NCBI GenBank assembly: GCA_964527995.1
Contig: CAZGRP010000033.1
Coordinates: 1 to 42,567 of the forward strand
From: CAZGRP01 sp964527995
Lineage (GTDB): Bacteria; Zhuqueibacterota; Zhuqueibacteria; Oceanimicrobiales; CAZGRP01
Direction: 5' to 3'
DNA: 42,567 nt
Under the pieces are notes generated by a model. The model ran no database searches. It was not told the DNA's origin and was given only the letters and a program-made list of their open reading frames with translations. Position 1 is the stretch's first letter. Each line of letters starts with the position of its first letter. A program made the translations under genes and the position numbers. Positions 23,912 through 31,851 of the stretch are shown piece by piece.

Positions 23912-24952
23912 ATGCGGACGGTTTTTCCCCTCCATCGGCCACCATCGATTTTGCCAGGCCGGCGCGTGGCCGTGCCGGCGCTTCTGGCTGCTGTCTTGAG
24001 CTTTATCCTCTTCGCTTGTAGCCTTAAGAACCCTCCCACTGAAGGAAGCGCGAAGGATGCCGCCTACTTGCGTGCCGACAAGGTCTTTTTCCGTGCTCTC
24101 GATGTGGCCGAAGGGCAGCCCCTGGCCAACCGGGTTCAGGTGATGCAGCGCATCTATGTGGACGGCACCAGTACGCTGGTGGGCAACTACGTACGAAACA
24201 GGCTGGGCGGTGGTGACGGCGACACCGGGCTGCGGGTACTTCTCGGGTATGTGGACGCACACAAGACCTACTACGCTGCGGTTCGCAGCTTCTTCGACGG
24301 CAAGGATCCACAGCCTCCGGTTCAGCAGGGCATCGAGCGTGTGATGGCGCTGACGGGCCGTTCTCCGAACGTCCAGGTTGTCTTCTTCATCGGCACGCAT
24401 GTCGTCAATGCCTTCGTTGACGATGATCGTGTCGGTCTCGCCCTTGAATGGTTTCTGCCGCTCACCTCGGCTGCCTATTCCGGGCTCGATTCGACTGTCC
24501 GGCAAGATGTTCAACGAGCCGGTGGCTTCAGCCGCCTGCCGATCTGGTCGGCGCATGAGTTCACCCACATCCTGGTTCGCCTGCCGTTGCAAACGGTGTT
24601 CGATGTCGTCATCGACGAGGGCGTCTCGGTGGCGGCTTCAGAGCTGGCCGTTCCCGGCCGGCCGGCCCACGAGTATCTTGGGTATACTTCGGACGAGCTT
24701 GACTGGGCTCTTGCGCACGAGTCACAGATCTGGCGCGATCTGATGAACATCAAAGGAAGCACTGACCCCCAGGTGATCCACAGTTACGTGTCCGCCCGTG
24801 GCCGGGTCTACCCCGACGGCCCCGGGCGGATTGGCTACTTCATCGGCTACCGTGTGGCGCAGTCCTACTTGAGCATTTGGGGCGGTCTGCGCGCCCTGGC
24901 GGCTGAGACATCCCCTGAGACCATCCTCGAGCGCAGCGGCTACACGCCGTGA
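23912..24952 (+). CDS. DUF2268-like putative zinc-protease lipoprotein
   Basis: Predicted envelope lipoprotein of 346 residues. The N-terminal hydrophobic segment VPALLAAVLSFILFAC ends in a lipobox-like LFAC at about residue 37. A zinc-binding HEFTH motif (HExxH) lies near residue 214, followed by DEGVSVAASELA, whose acidic residue could be the third ligand, and GRIGYFIGYRVAQSYL. This order resembles the DUF2268/GldB-like predicted metalloprotease families. ATG at 23912 gives a long pre-hydrophobic leader and has no clear Shine-Dalgarno; a GTG inside the signal segment is an alternative. It is transcribed towards the metallophosphoesterase-dnaK genes but is separated from them by about 320 bases. 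The substrate is unknown. Confidence 0.75.
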   Translation: MRTVFPLHRPPSILPGRRVAVPALLAAVLSFILFACSLKNPPTEGSAKDAAYLRADKVFFRALDVAEGQPLANRVQVMQRIYVDGTSTLVGNYVRNRLGGGDGDTGLRVLLGYVDAHKTYYAAVRSFFDGKDPQPPVQQGIERVMALTGRSPNVQVVFFIGTHVVNAFVDDDRVGLALEWFLPLTSAAYSGLDSTVRQDVQRAGGFSRLPIWSAHEFTHILVRLPLQTVFDVVIDEGVSVAASELAVPGRPAHEYLGYTSDELDWALAHESQIWRDLMNIKGSTDPQVIHSYVSARGRVYPDGPGRIGYFIGYRVAQSYLSIWGGLRALAAETSPETILERSGYTP

Positions 24953-25275
24953 GATCACCGTCTGTGCGGGCACGCACGAAGCCTACTGAACAATCTGTCA
25001 AGCCTTGAATGCCAGCCTGTCAGAATGTAGGATGACCAGGCCGACTTGGCCCGATGCGCCCACCAATCTGGCAGAAACCCGTCCGTGGCACAGTAGTTGT
25101 AATCAACGCCGTCGGAGATGCGGAAACCTGTGGGGGAGGAGGGTCGTGTCCGACCGAAGGGCTGCGGGACCGCCATGGTCGGAGCTGCTTTGAGGAGCCG
25201 GCGGCTTGGGATGAGTTTAGAGCGTCGGCCCAGAACTTGGTGTCTTGTCAAGGCAGCGGAAAGGAGGGATTGGCC
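24953..25275 (+). promoter_or_regulatory. gene-free region upstream of the metallophosphoesterase-dnaK-grpE genes
   Basis: 323 bases without a supported gene. It contains a dyad GTGCG-N4-CGCAC at 24964-24977, a sigma-54-like element at 25086-25101, and AGGAGGG just before the ATG at 25276. No CIRCE element (TTAGCACTC-N9-GAGTGCTAA) was found. Confidence 0.45.
25086..25101 (+). promoter_or_regulatory. sigma-54-like element
   Basis: TGGCACAGTAGTTGTA. The -24 part is perfect and the spacing is right, but the -12 doublet is GT instead of the near-invariant GC. The same deviation occurs in the element at 36943-36958. It would give a leader of about 165 bases before the metallophosphoesterase gene. 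Confidence 0.3.
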
Positions 25276-26040
25276 ATGAAGATCTTGGGTCTTTCAGATA
25301 TGAGGGGGCATGCTGACTACCTGCCACGACTGCCTGAACTGGTGCAGGAAGTCAGGCCTGACTTGATCGTCTTCACCGGCAATGCGTTGCGCGCCGAGGC
25401 TCGAATGGCCGAATGGGAGAGGGCCAGGGCCGAGGATCGGCAACCGAGCCGGGATGCCCCGGGCGTGCGCCTGGAGGAAGAGCAGGACGCCCGGATCTAT
25501 GAGCTTCTGTTCGACACTCTGGGCAAACTGAATGTGCCTGTAGCCGTCATCCCTGGGGTGCTCGACAGCCCCAAGGGACGTTACCTGCGGGCCGTTCTGC
25601 ACCACGAGTCGATCTTCCCAACGTTCCATTCGGTGCACGGCAGCTTCATGATGGCCCCGGAGCGCAGCTACATCGTGGCTGGTTTCGGCGGTCTGGTGAC
25701 CGAGCACGACAGCGAGGACTACTTCATGCACGTGTCGCCTCGCTGGGAGGTCGAGTACTATTTGAAGTTCCTGAACGAAATGGAGCAGGAGCGAATTCTA
25801 CTGTTCCATACGCCACCGGAAGGGCTCGATGGTCGACTGGACGAGAAAGGGTCGGCCATCATCAACGAGCTGATCAAGACGTATCGCCCTCGGTTCGTCT
25901 TCTCCGGCGGCAGCCTGGAGATGCAGACCAAGCAGCTGGTCGGTGACTCGCTCGTGATTCTCCCAGGCGGCCTGGACCGGGGGAATTACGCTGTGCTCGA
26001 TACCCGTGACCGTGTGGTGGAATTCGGTAACTTACGCTGA
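25276..26040 (+). CDS. metallophosphoesterase-like protein with degenerate metal site
   Basis: Protein of 254 residues with the overall fold signature of calcineurin-like phosphoesterases. It has beta-strands ending in LSDMRGHADYL (near 6-16), DLIVFTGNAL, VAVIPGVLDSP, ILLFHTPPEG and PRFVFSGGSLEM. Compared with the family motifs DxH, GDxxD, GNHE and GHxH, the first histidine is Arg, GD is GN, GNH is GVL, and GHxH is GGSL. The LLFH histidine remains. Most dimetal ligands are therefore lost, and the protein may be a non-catalytic or altered member. ATG at 25276 follows AGGAGGG. It ends 45 bases before dnaK with no promoter evident between, so the two are probably co-transcribed. A regulatory link to the chaperone is possible (inference). 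Confidence 0.78.
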   Translation: MKILGLSDMRGHADYLPRLPELVQEVRPDLIVFTGNALRAEARMAEWERARAEDRQPSRDAPGVRLEEEQDARIYELLFDTLGKLNVPVAVIPGVLDSPKGRYLRAVLHHESIFPTFHSVHGSFMMAPERSYIVAGFGGLVTEHDSEDYFMHVSPRWEVEYYLKFLNEMEQERILLFHTPPEGLDGRLDEKGSAIINELIKTYRPRFVFSGGSLEMQTKQLVGDSLVILPGGLDRGNYAVLDTRDRVVEFGNLR

Positions 26041-26085
26041 TGAACCAAGGGCCGAGCAAACGGCCGACAGTGGAGGTGACCATTC

Positions 26086-27999
26086 ATGGCAAAAGGCAAA
26101 GTAATCGGCATTGACCTCGGCACCACCAACTCGGTGGTTGCCGTGGTGGAGGGCGGTGAGCCGGTGGTGATCCCCAATGCCGAAGGGTCCCGTACGACTC
26201 CTTCGGTGGTGGCCGTCACCAAGGACGGCGAGTGGCTGGTCGGGGCGCCCGCAAAACGGCAGGCGATCACCAACCCGAAAAACACCGTCTTTTCCATCAA
26301 GCGCTTCATGGGGCGGCGGTACGGTGAGGTGGGAAGTGAAATCAAGACGGTGCCGTACGAGGTCGTTCGCGGTGACAACGACACGGTGTGGGTGAGGATC
26401 GGCGACAAGCAGTACTCGCCTCAGGAGATTTCGGCCAAAGTGCTGCAGAAAATGAAGCAGACCGCCGAGGACTATCTGGGCCAGAAGGTGACCGACGCCG
26501 TCATCACGGTGCCGGCCTACTTCAACGATGCGCAGCGCAAGGCCACCAAGGAGGCGGGTGAAATCGCCGGACTGAATGTGTTGCGCATCATCAACGAGCC
26601 CACAGCCGCGTCGCTGGCCTATGGCCTGGACAAGAAAACCAACGAGAAGATCGCCGTGTTCGATCTCGGCGGTGGTACCTTCGATATCTCGATTCTGGAG
26701 ATCGGCGAGGGAGTCTTCGAGGTCAAATCGACCAACGGCGATACCCATCTCGGTGGAGACGATTTTGATCAGCGCATCATCGACTGGCTCTGCGATGAGT
26801 TCAAGAAGCAGGAGGGTATTGACCTGCGCAAGGACGCCATGGCGATGCAGCGGCTGAAAGAGGCGGCCGAGAAGGCGAAGATCGAGCTTTCGTCGACTTT
26901 GCAAACCGACATCAATCTGCCGTTCATCACAGCCGACGCCGCCGGACCGAAGCACCTGAACATGACCCTGACGCGGGCCAAGTTCGAGCAGCTCATCGAT
27001 GATCTGCTGCAGCGCACCGTTGGGCCTTGCGAGATGGCAATGAAGGATGCCGGCCTGAAGCCGGTCGACATCGACGAAGTCATTCTCGTCGGCGGATCGA
27101 CGCGCATTCCGAAGGTCCAGGAGATGGTGAAGAACCTGTTCGGCAAAGATCCTCACAAGGGCATCAACCCGGATGAGGTCGTTGCCGTGGGTGCCGCAAT
27201 CCAGGGTGCCGTGCTTGCCGGCGAGGTTCAGGACGTCCTTCTGCTCGACGTCACGCCGCTGTCGCTCGGAATCGAGACCCTGGGTGGCGTGTCGACCGTG
27301 CTCATTCCGCGCAACACCACCATCCCGACGCGGAAGAGCGAGATCTTCACCACCGCCGAGGACAACCAGTCGCAGGTGGAAATTCACGTCGTCCAGGGCG
27401 AGCGGCCGCTGGCGAAGGACAACCGGACGCTCGGTCGTTTCATCCTCGACGGTATCCCGCCTGCGCCTCGGGGCGTGCCGCAGATCGAGGTCACCTTCGA
27501 CATCGATGCCAACGGCATCCTGCACGTTTCGGCCAAGGACATGGCCACAGGCAAGGAGCAGTCGATCCGTATCGAGGCTTCCAGCGGCCTCACCAAGGAG
27601 GAGATCGAGCGCATGATGCGTGAGGCCAAGGAGCACGCCGCCGAGGATCGCCAGCGCCGGGAGCTGATCGACGCCCGCAACAGCGCGGACCAGCTCGCCT
27701 ATCAGACCGAGAAGAACCTGCGCGAACTGGGTGACAAGCTGGACGCCGACCTCAAGGGGCGCGTCGAGGCGGCGCTGTCACGGGTCAAGGAGGCGGTGAA
27801 GTCGGAAAACATCGGCGAGATTCGCTCGGCCACCGAGGCACTGAACCAGGTGTGGAGTGAAGCCGCCAATATCCTGTACCAGCGAAGCACCGCCTCCAGC
27901 GGAGCCGGCACCACGACCGGCGGCGCCGAGGCACCCGGCGGCGAGAAGGTGCAGGAGGCCGATTTCGAGGTCGTGGACGACGACGAAAGCAAGAAGTGA
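26086..27999 (+). CDS. dnaK: Hsp70 chaperone DnaK
   Basis: Full-length cytoplasmic Hsp70 of 637 residues. It binds and releases unfolded polypeptides in an ATP cycle with GrpE and a J-protein. The N-terminal ATPase domain opens GKVIGIDLGTTNSVVAVVEG and contains VFDLGGGTFDISIL and ILVGGSTRIPKVQ. The interdomain linker region DVLLLDVTPLSLGIETLGG, the substrate-binding domain and the lid follow, ending in the acidic tail ADFEVVDDDESKK. All nucleotide-binding motifs look intact. It lies between a metallophosphoesterase-like gene and grpE on the same strand. No dnaJ or hrcA is seen in the window, which differs from the common hrcA-grpE-dnaK-dnaJ order. Confidence 0.99.
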   Translation: MAKGKVIGIDLGTTNSVVAVVEGGEPVVIPNAEGSRTTPSVVAVTKDGEWLVGAPAKRQAITNPKNTVFSIKRFMGRRYGEVGSEIKTVPYEVVRGDNDTVWVRIGDKQYSPQEISAKVLQKMKQTAEDYLGQKVTDAVITVPAYFNDAQRKATKEAGEIAGLNVLRIINEPTAASLAYGLDKKTNEKIAVFDLGGGTFDISILEIGEGVFEVKSTNGDTHLGGDDFDQRIIDWLCDEFKKQEGIDLRKDAMAMQRLKEAAEKAKIELSSTLQTDINLPFITADAAGPKHLNMTLTRAKFEQLIDDLLQRTVGPCEMAMKDAGLKPVDIDEVILVGGSTRIPKVQEMVKNLFGKDPHKGINPDEVVAVGAAIQGAVLAGEVQDVLLLDVTPLSLGIETLGGVSTVLIPRNTTIPTRKSEIFTTAEDNQSQVEIHVVQGERPLAKDNRTLGRFILDGIPPAPRGVPQIEVTFDIDANGILHVSAKDMATGKEQSIRIEASSGLTKEEIERMMREAKEHAAEDRQRRELIDARNSADQLAYQTEKNLRELGDKLDADLKGRVEAALSRVKEAVKSENIGEIRSATEALNQVWSEAANILYQRSTASSGAGTTTGGAEAPGGEKVQEADFEVVDDDESKK

Positions 28000-28028
28000 G
28001 TTCGAGCACACATCACCTGGCCAGGTCG

Positions 28029-28053
28029 GGGTGCGGCTGGAAAGGCCGCACCC
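28029..28053 (+). terminator. hairpin between dnaK and grpE
   Basis: Perfect 9-bp inverted repeat GGGTGCGGC (28029-28037) and GCCGCACCC (28045-28053) with a 7-base loop, 30 bases after the dnaK stop. No T-tract follows, so it may be an mRNA-stability or processing hairpin that lowers grpE relative to dnaK instead of a true terminator. Confidence 0.5.
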
Positions 28054-28130
28054 TGCCGTGGAGGCCGCGTCACAGGTTGGGACGACAACAACGGAGCGGG
28101 GAGAGTTATCTCTCACCCGCGGGAGAAACT

Positions 28131-28757
28131 ATGTCAACGGACCGGAGACCACATCGCTCGAAACCGATCGAGATTCCAATCGAAACGGATGACAACAAGG
28201 GAGACGACCAGCAGCCGGTCGGCCAACGGCAGATGGTCCCGTCCTCAGAGCACCGAGGAGAGGCAACCGAAGAGAGCGCCGAACCGGCCGAGGTTTCCCG
28301 CGAGCCAGCCGAAAAAGATGAGCGGCTGTTGCGCTTGATGGCGGAATTTGCTAATTTTCGCAAACGAGTCGCCTCGGAACGGGAGCAGGTTGAGACCAGG
28401 GCCAAGGCCAAACTCGTTCGAGGCTTGCTCGGGGTGCTCGACGCCTTCGAACAGATGTTGGAGGACCGTGAAGTTGAGTCCGATGCCAGAGCTCTTCTCG
28501 ACGGTGCCCGGCTGATCTACAAGCAGCTCTGGGAGAGCCTGTCGTCGGAAGGTTTGGAGAAGATCGAGGCGCTGCACCGTCCGTTCGATCCGTCGGTGCA
28601 CGAAGCGGTTGTTGTGCAGCCCGTGAACGATCCGGAACTGGATGGTGTCGTCCTTGGTGTGTTACAGGCAGGGTACACGTTCGGTGGCCAGCTCTTGCGG
28701 CCAAGTCAGGTTGTTGTGGGTCGGTATGAAGAATCGGTCAATGGGCGCGATGCATGA
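28131..28757 (+). CDS. grpE: nucleotide exchange factor GrpE
   Basis: Cytoplasmic GrpE of 208 residues, which releases ADP from DnaK. A variable acidic/polar N-terminal tail (about 1-60) leads to the long coiled coil with RLMAEFANFRKRVASEREQ. The C-terminal beta-wing follows, with FDPSVHEAVVV near 155-165, VLGVLQAGYTFGGQLLRPSQVVVG and a short tail. ATG at 28131 follows GGGAGAAACT and fits the family start. It is 131 bases downstream of dnaK, with a stable hairpin in between, and is probably part of the same transcript. Confidence 0.96.
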   Translation: MSTDRRPHRSKPIEIPIETDDNKGDDQQPVGQRQMVPSSEHRGEATEESAEPAEVSREPAEKDERLLRLMAEFANFRKRVASEREQVETRAKAKLVRGLLGVLDAFEQMLEDREVESDARALLDGARLIYKQLWESLSSEGLEKIEALHRPFDPSVHEAVVVQPVNDPELDGVVLGVLQAGYTFGGQLLRPSQVVVGRYEESVNGRDA

Positions 28758-29036
28758 CAGGGATGCCGCAGCAGGGCCGAAGGGTGCTGCATGGGTGGAT
28801 GGATCGCCGACTCCGGTGCCCGGAGCCGGGTGCGCGGCGGGTCTTCGTTCTTTCATCGAAGTTGAGTGGGATGAGCCACCCGTTTGACGGCCCGCCCGTG
28901 CAGACGACTCAGGAGTGACTCGTTCCACCCCCTTTTCCACAGCTCTCCTCCTGGTCCCGGCAAGAGCAATCCCTTGCGAGCGGCATATCCACGGCAGGGT
29001 ATGCGTCCAACCGTGAAGGAGGTGCAAACGCATCGC

Positions 29037-30095
29037 ATGTCAAGCCGTGACATGAAAGCCGAAAGCGGGGATGAAGCGATTGCCATCAAGCTTGCCGAAC
29101 TGGATCAGATCCTCCTGTCACAGAGGCGTCTGTTGATCGTATTGCACGATAACCCCGACCCGGACGCTCTCGCCAGCGGCGCTGCCTTGAGCTATCTGGC
29201 AAGAAAGCGATGCGGCGTGTCGGCCACGATCGCCTACGGCGGCATCATCGGCCGCGCCGAAAACCGGGCGATGGTGCGCGAGCTGAAGATTCCGGCCAGG
29301 CACATCTCGCGCCTCCGCCCGTCGAGCTACGGCAACATCGCTCTCGTGGATACGCAGCCGGGGTCGGGCAACAATTCGCTGCCCAGCGAGGTTCCGGCAA
29401 CCCTCGTCATCGACCACCATCCTTTGCGGCGTGGCGTCAAGGCCGGTTTTATCGAAGTGAAGCCCGACTACGGCGCCACCGCCACCATCATGGTGGAGTG
29501 GTTGCTGGCCAGCGGCGTCGACATTCCGGCAAACCTGGCCACCGCGCTGTCCTACGCCATCAGTTCGGAGACGCAGGACCTGGGTCGCGAGACCAGCGAG
29601 CGTGACGTGCACGCTTACCTGGCGGTTTACTCGCGGTCGAGCATACGCAAGCTGGCGCGGATCATCCATGCCAAACTGCCGCGTTCTTACTTTCAGACAC
29701 TCGCCAGGGCGCTGCACCAGGCCGTCAGTTTTCGCAACGTCATCTGCGCCCACCTCGGAGACGTACCGACGCCCGAAATCGTGCCCGAGATCGCAGACCT
29801 GATGGTGCGGCATGAGCGCATCGGCTGGTCACTGTGCACAGGCCGTTTCGACGGCAGCCTGATCCTGTCGGTGCGGTCGACTCATGCGGGGGCGAAAGCA
29901 GGCCGGCTTCTTCGACGGCTGGTTGCCAATCGCGGTCGCGCCGGTGGACATGACATGACGGCTGGGGGCCGTATCCCACTCGAGCAAGGGCGGAACGAAA
30001 ACCCCCAACTCCTGGAAGAGAAGTTGGCGCAGGATTTTGCCCGACTGCTGGGCCACGAAGATCCTAAGTGGCGGCCTCTGCTGGAGCTCCCTTAG
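29037..30095 (+). CDS. DHH-family phosphoesterase (NrnA-like)
   Basis: Predicted cytoplasmic Mn-dependent phosphoesterase of 352 residues, of the group that includes oligoribonuclease/pAp phosphatase NrnA and c-di-AMP/pApA hydrolases. Motif I is HDNPDPDALASG (about 37-48), motif II VDTQP (Asp105) and motif III DHHP (126-129). A DHHA1 domain near the C-terminus carries GGHDMTAGGRIP. All metal ligands appear intact. ATG at 29037 is chosen; an AGGAGG lies somewhat far upstream (about 14 bases), and ATGs at 29001 and 29052 are alternatives. A diadenylate cyclase is encoded 5 kb downstream on the same strand, so turnover of pApA or c-di-AMP is a plausible role (inference). Confidence 0.9.
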   Translation: MSSRDMKAESGDEAIAIKLAELDQILLSQRRLLIVLHDNPDPDALASGAALSYLARKRCGVSATIAYGGIIGRAENRAMVRELKIPARHISRLRPSSYGNIALVDTQPGSGNNSLPSEVPATLVIDHHPLRRGVKAGFIEVKPDYGATATIMVEWLLASGVDIPANLATALSYAISSETQDLGRETSERDVHAYLAVYSRSSIRKLARIIHAKLPRSYFQTLARALHQAVSFRNVICAHLGDVPTPEIVPEIADLMVRHERIGWSLCTGRFDGSLILSVRSTHAGAKAGRLLRRLVANRGRAGGHDMTAGGRIPLEQGRNENPQLLEEKLAQDFARLLGHEDPKWRPLLELP

Positions 30096-30170
30096 GTCGT
30101 CGCCCGGTATCGCCCAAGGGGGAGAGAGGCGTGGAATGGACTTCCTGGAAAATGGAAAAAGGAGGCAACG

Positions 30171-30680
30171 ATGGCATCGTTGGCCGAGACCATACATCAA
30201 GGGTGGAAGAGGTTCGCAGACTCGCTGGATCGGCGCAAGGCGGCCGAGGCAGAGCTTCTCAAGCTCATGGAGCGCGACTGCCTGGAAGAGACGCGGCTTG
30301 CCGCTGATCTCAGAGCCAGCGTCGACAAAATTCCATACGAGCACTTACGACGGAAACTGTTGGAGATCGCCGAAGCGGAGGAGCAACACGCAGAGCTTCT
30401 GCGGCAGAAGATCGTCGAACTGGGAGGCGATCCACCGCAGCGCGCCAGTGAGTTGCAGGAAGAGCGGCGGAACCGCCGTCCGAGAACCTTTGAGCAACTG
30501 CTTCGCGACCTCGAAGAGGAGAAGCAGGAATACCTCGATTATCTCAAAGCCAGCTTCCGCGCTGAGGATGCTGGCAGGCCGGACCTGAAAGAGCTCCTGG
30601 ATCGGATCCGGGAGGAGGAGAAGGAGCATCGCGAGGAGTTGCTGTATGTCCTGACGCGCTTGAATCCGCTTCCCGAATAG
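30171..30680 (+). CDS. ferritin-like (rubrerythrin-type) four-helix protein
   Basis: Small soluble protein of 169 residues, predicted to be almost entirely helical. Two helix pairs carry ExxH-type metal motifs: EETRLAADLR with IAEAEEQHAELL in the first pair, and LEEEKQEYLDYL with IREEEKEHREELL in the second. This is the pattern of a ferritin-like diiron bundle. No rubredoxin Cys4 domain is present. Such proteins often handle peroxide or iron, but the activity here is inferred. Shine-Dalgarno GGAGG lies about six bases before the ATG. It sits between the DHH phosphoesterase and the DUF4837 lipoprotein in a stress-flavoured neighbourhood. Confidence 0.75.
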   Translation: MASLAETIHQGWKRFADSLDRRKAAEAELLKLMERDCLEETRLAADLRASVDKIPYEHLRRKLLEIAEAEEQHAELLRQKIVELGGDPPQRASELQEERRNRRPRTFEQLLRDLEEEKQEYLDYLKASFRAEDAGRPDLKELLDRIREEEKEHREELLYVLTRLNPLPE

Positions 30681-30737
30681 ATCCGCCGGCGTCAGAGGTG
30701 CACAAACAGCAGAACCGAAGGCAGGAGGTGAATAGCC

Positions 30738-31784
30738 ATGAGCATAAAAAAGGCGACTTTTCTGCTTGCGGTGATTGCGCTCACCATCGGGTTTTCTGCA
30801 GGGTGTGCCAAACGCAGTCCCATTGCTGGGGGTGACGAGTATGCGATTTACGTAATTGCCGATGATACAGAGTGGAGTCAACTCGGCGGCCTGATCAAGG
30901 ACATCTTCGAGAAAAAACTGGTGACGCCGCAGGTGGAAACGGTCTTTGAGGTCAGACGCGCAACCCCGAAACAGTTCAAGCAGTACAGGCTGATGCAGAA
31001 CCTGCTCATCCTGTCGGCGATGGAGCCGCAGTCGGATGCCGACAAGCTCGTCCGGCGGCTGCTCGATGCCGAGGCCATGAACAAGGTACTGACAGGTGAA
31101 GAGTATCTGTTCGTCAGCCGCGATGCTTTTGCGCGCGGCCAGTTTCTCATGATTCTGGCTTCGAAAGACATCCCGAATCTCAAGGCCCACATCATGGTGT
31201 ATCCGGACTATCTCTACCACCTCTTCCTCAACGAACGCAACCGGCGTCTGCGTGAGTCGCTTTTCTGGCTGACCGAGGGGAAACTGGAGCGACGGCTGAA
31301 GAACAAGTATGGCTGGACGCTGAAGGTTCCCCGCGACTTCAAGCTCGCCCAGGAGAGTTCGGAGGACCACGTCGTCTGGCTGCGCTGGGCGTTTCCGGAC
31401 ATGAATGTGTTCGTACATTGGGAAGAGGCGGCCGGGCCGCAAGCGCTGACGCAACGCTGGCTGGAGGACAAAGTCTCCTGGATGCTGCAGGCCTACTATG
31501 ACTCCGCCCAGGTGGCCAAGGGGTATGTCTACGAGAAGACGGGCCGATTCAAAGGGCGCTCGGCTGAGGAGATGTATGGACTTTGGGAAATCAACAGCAA
31601 GGGCGCCGGAGGGCCGTTTCACGCCATCGCATTCTGGGATGAGGCCAGCAAACGCATCTATCTGATTGATCTGGTCCTCTACGCGCCGGGTCGGCGCAAG
31701 GAGCCGTGGCTTCGGCGACTCGACCTGATCGCCGATACCTTTCGGCCGGCCACCAAGGCGCTGGCTGCAGCAACCGACCGTTGA
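30738..31784 (+). CDS. DUF4837 family lipoprotein
   Basis: Predicted lipoprotein of 348 residues. The signal peptide MSIKKATFLLAVIALTIGFSAGC carries a clear lipobox (SAGC). The mature part shows the DUF4837 pattern: EYAIYVIADDTEWSQLGGLIKDIFEK, LLILSAM, DLYARGQ-like FARGQFLMILA, KKYGWTLKVPRDFKLA-like NKYGWTLKVPRDFKLA, VWLRW and GLWEINSKGAGGPFHAIAFWDEASKRIYLIDLVLYAPG. The family occurs mostly in Bacteroidetes and related phyla and has no established function. AGGAGGTG precedes the ATG. It is followed 67 bases later by the baeRF-like gene. Confidence 0.92.
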   Translation: MSIKKATFLLAVIALTIGFSAGCAKRSPIAGGDEYAIYVIADDTEWSQLGGLIKDIFEKKLVTPQVETVFEVRRATPKQFKQYRLMQNLLILSAMEPQSDADKLVRRLLDAEAMNKVLTGEEYLFVSRDAFARGQFLMILASKDIPNLKAHIMVYPDYLYHLFLNERNRRLRESLFWLTEGKLERRLKNKYGWTLKVPRDFKLAQESSEDHVVWLRWAFPDMNVFVHWEEAAGPQALTQRWLEDKVSWMLQAYYDSAQVAKGYVYEKTGRFKGRSAEEMYGLWEINSKGAGGPFHAIAFWDEASKRIYLIDLVLYAPGRRKEPWLRRLDLIADTFRPATKALAAATDR

Positions 31785-31851
31785 GAGGCCGTGCCGCAGC
31801 CGATCCCATGCAGACAGGGTGCCGAGAAGTAGACGAAGGGAGGCGATGGAG

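Noticed and set aside
24953..26085. CIRCE/HrcA operator upstream of dnaK
   Set aside because: No TTAGCACTC-N9-GAGTGCTAA-like sequence was found; the dyad at 24964 has different sequence and spacing.
26032..27636. Long 534-codon open frame antisense to dnaK
   Set aside because: Long antisense frames opposite dnaK are a well-known by-product of its codon use; the translation is low in plausible domain structure and dnaK itself is unmistakable.
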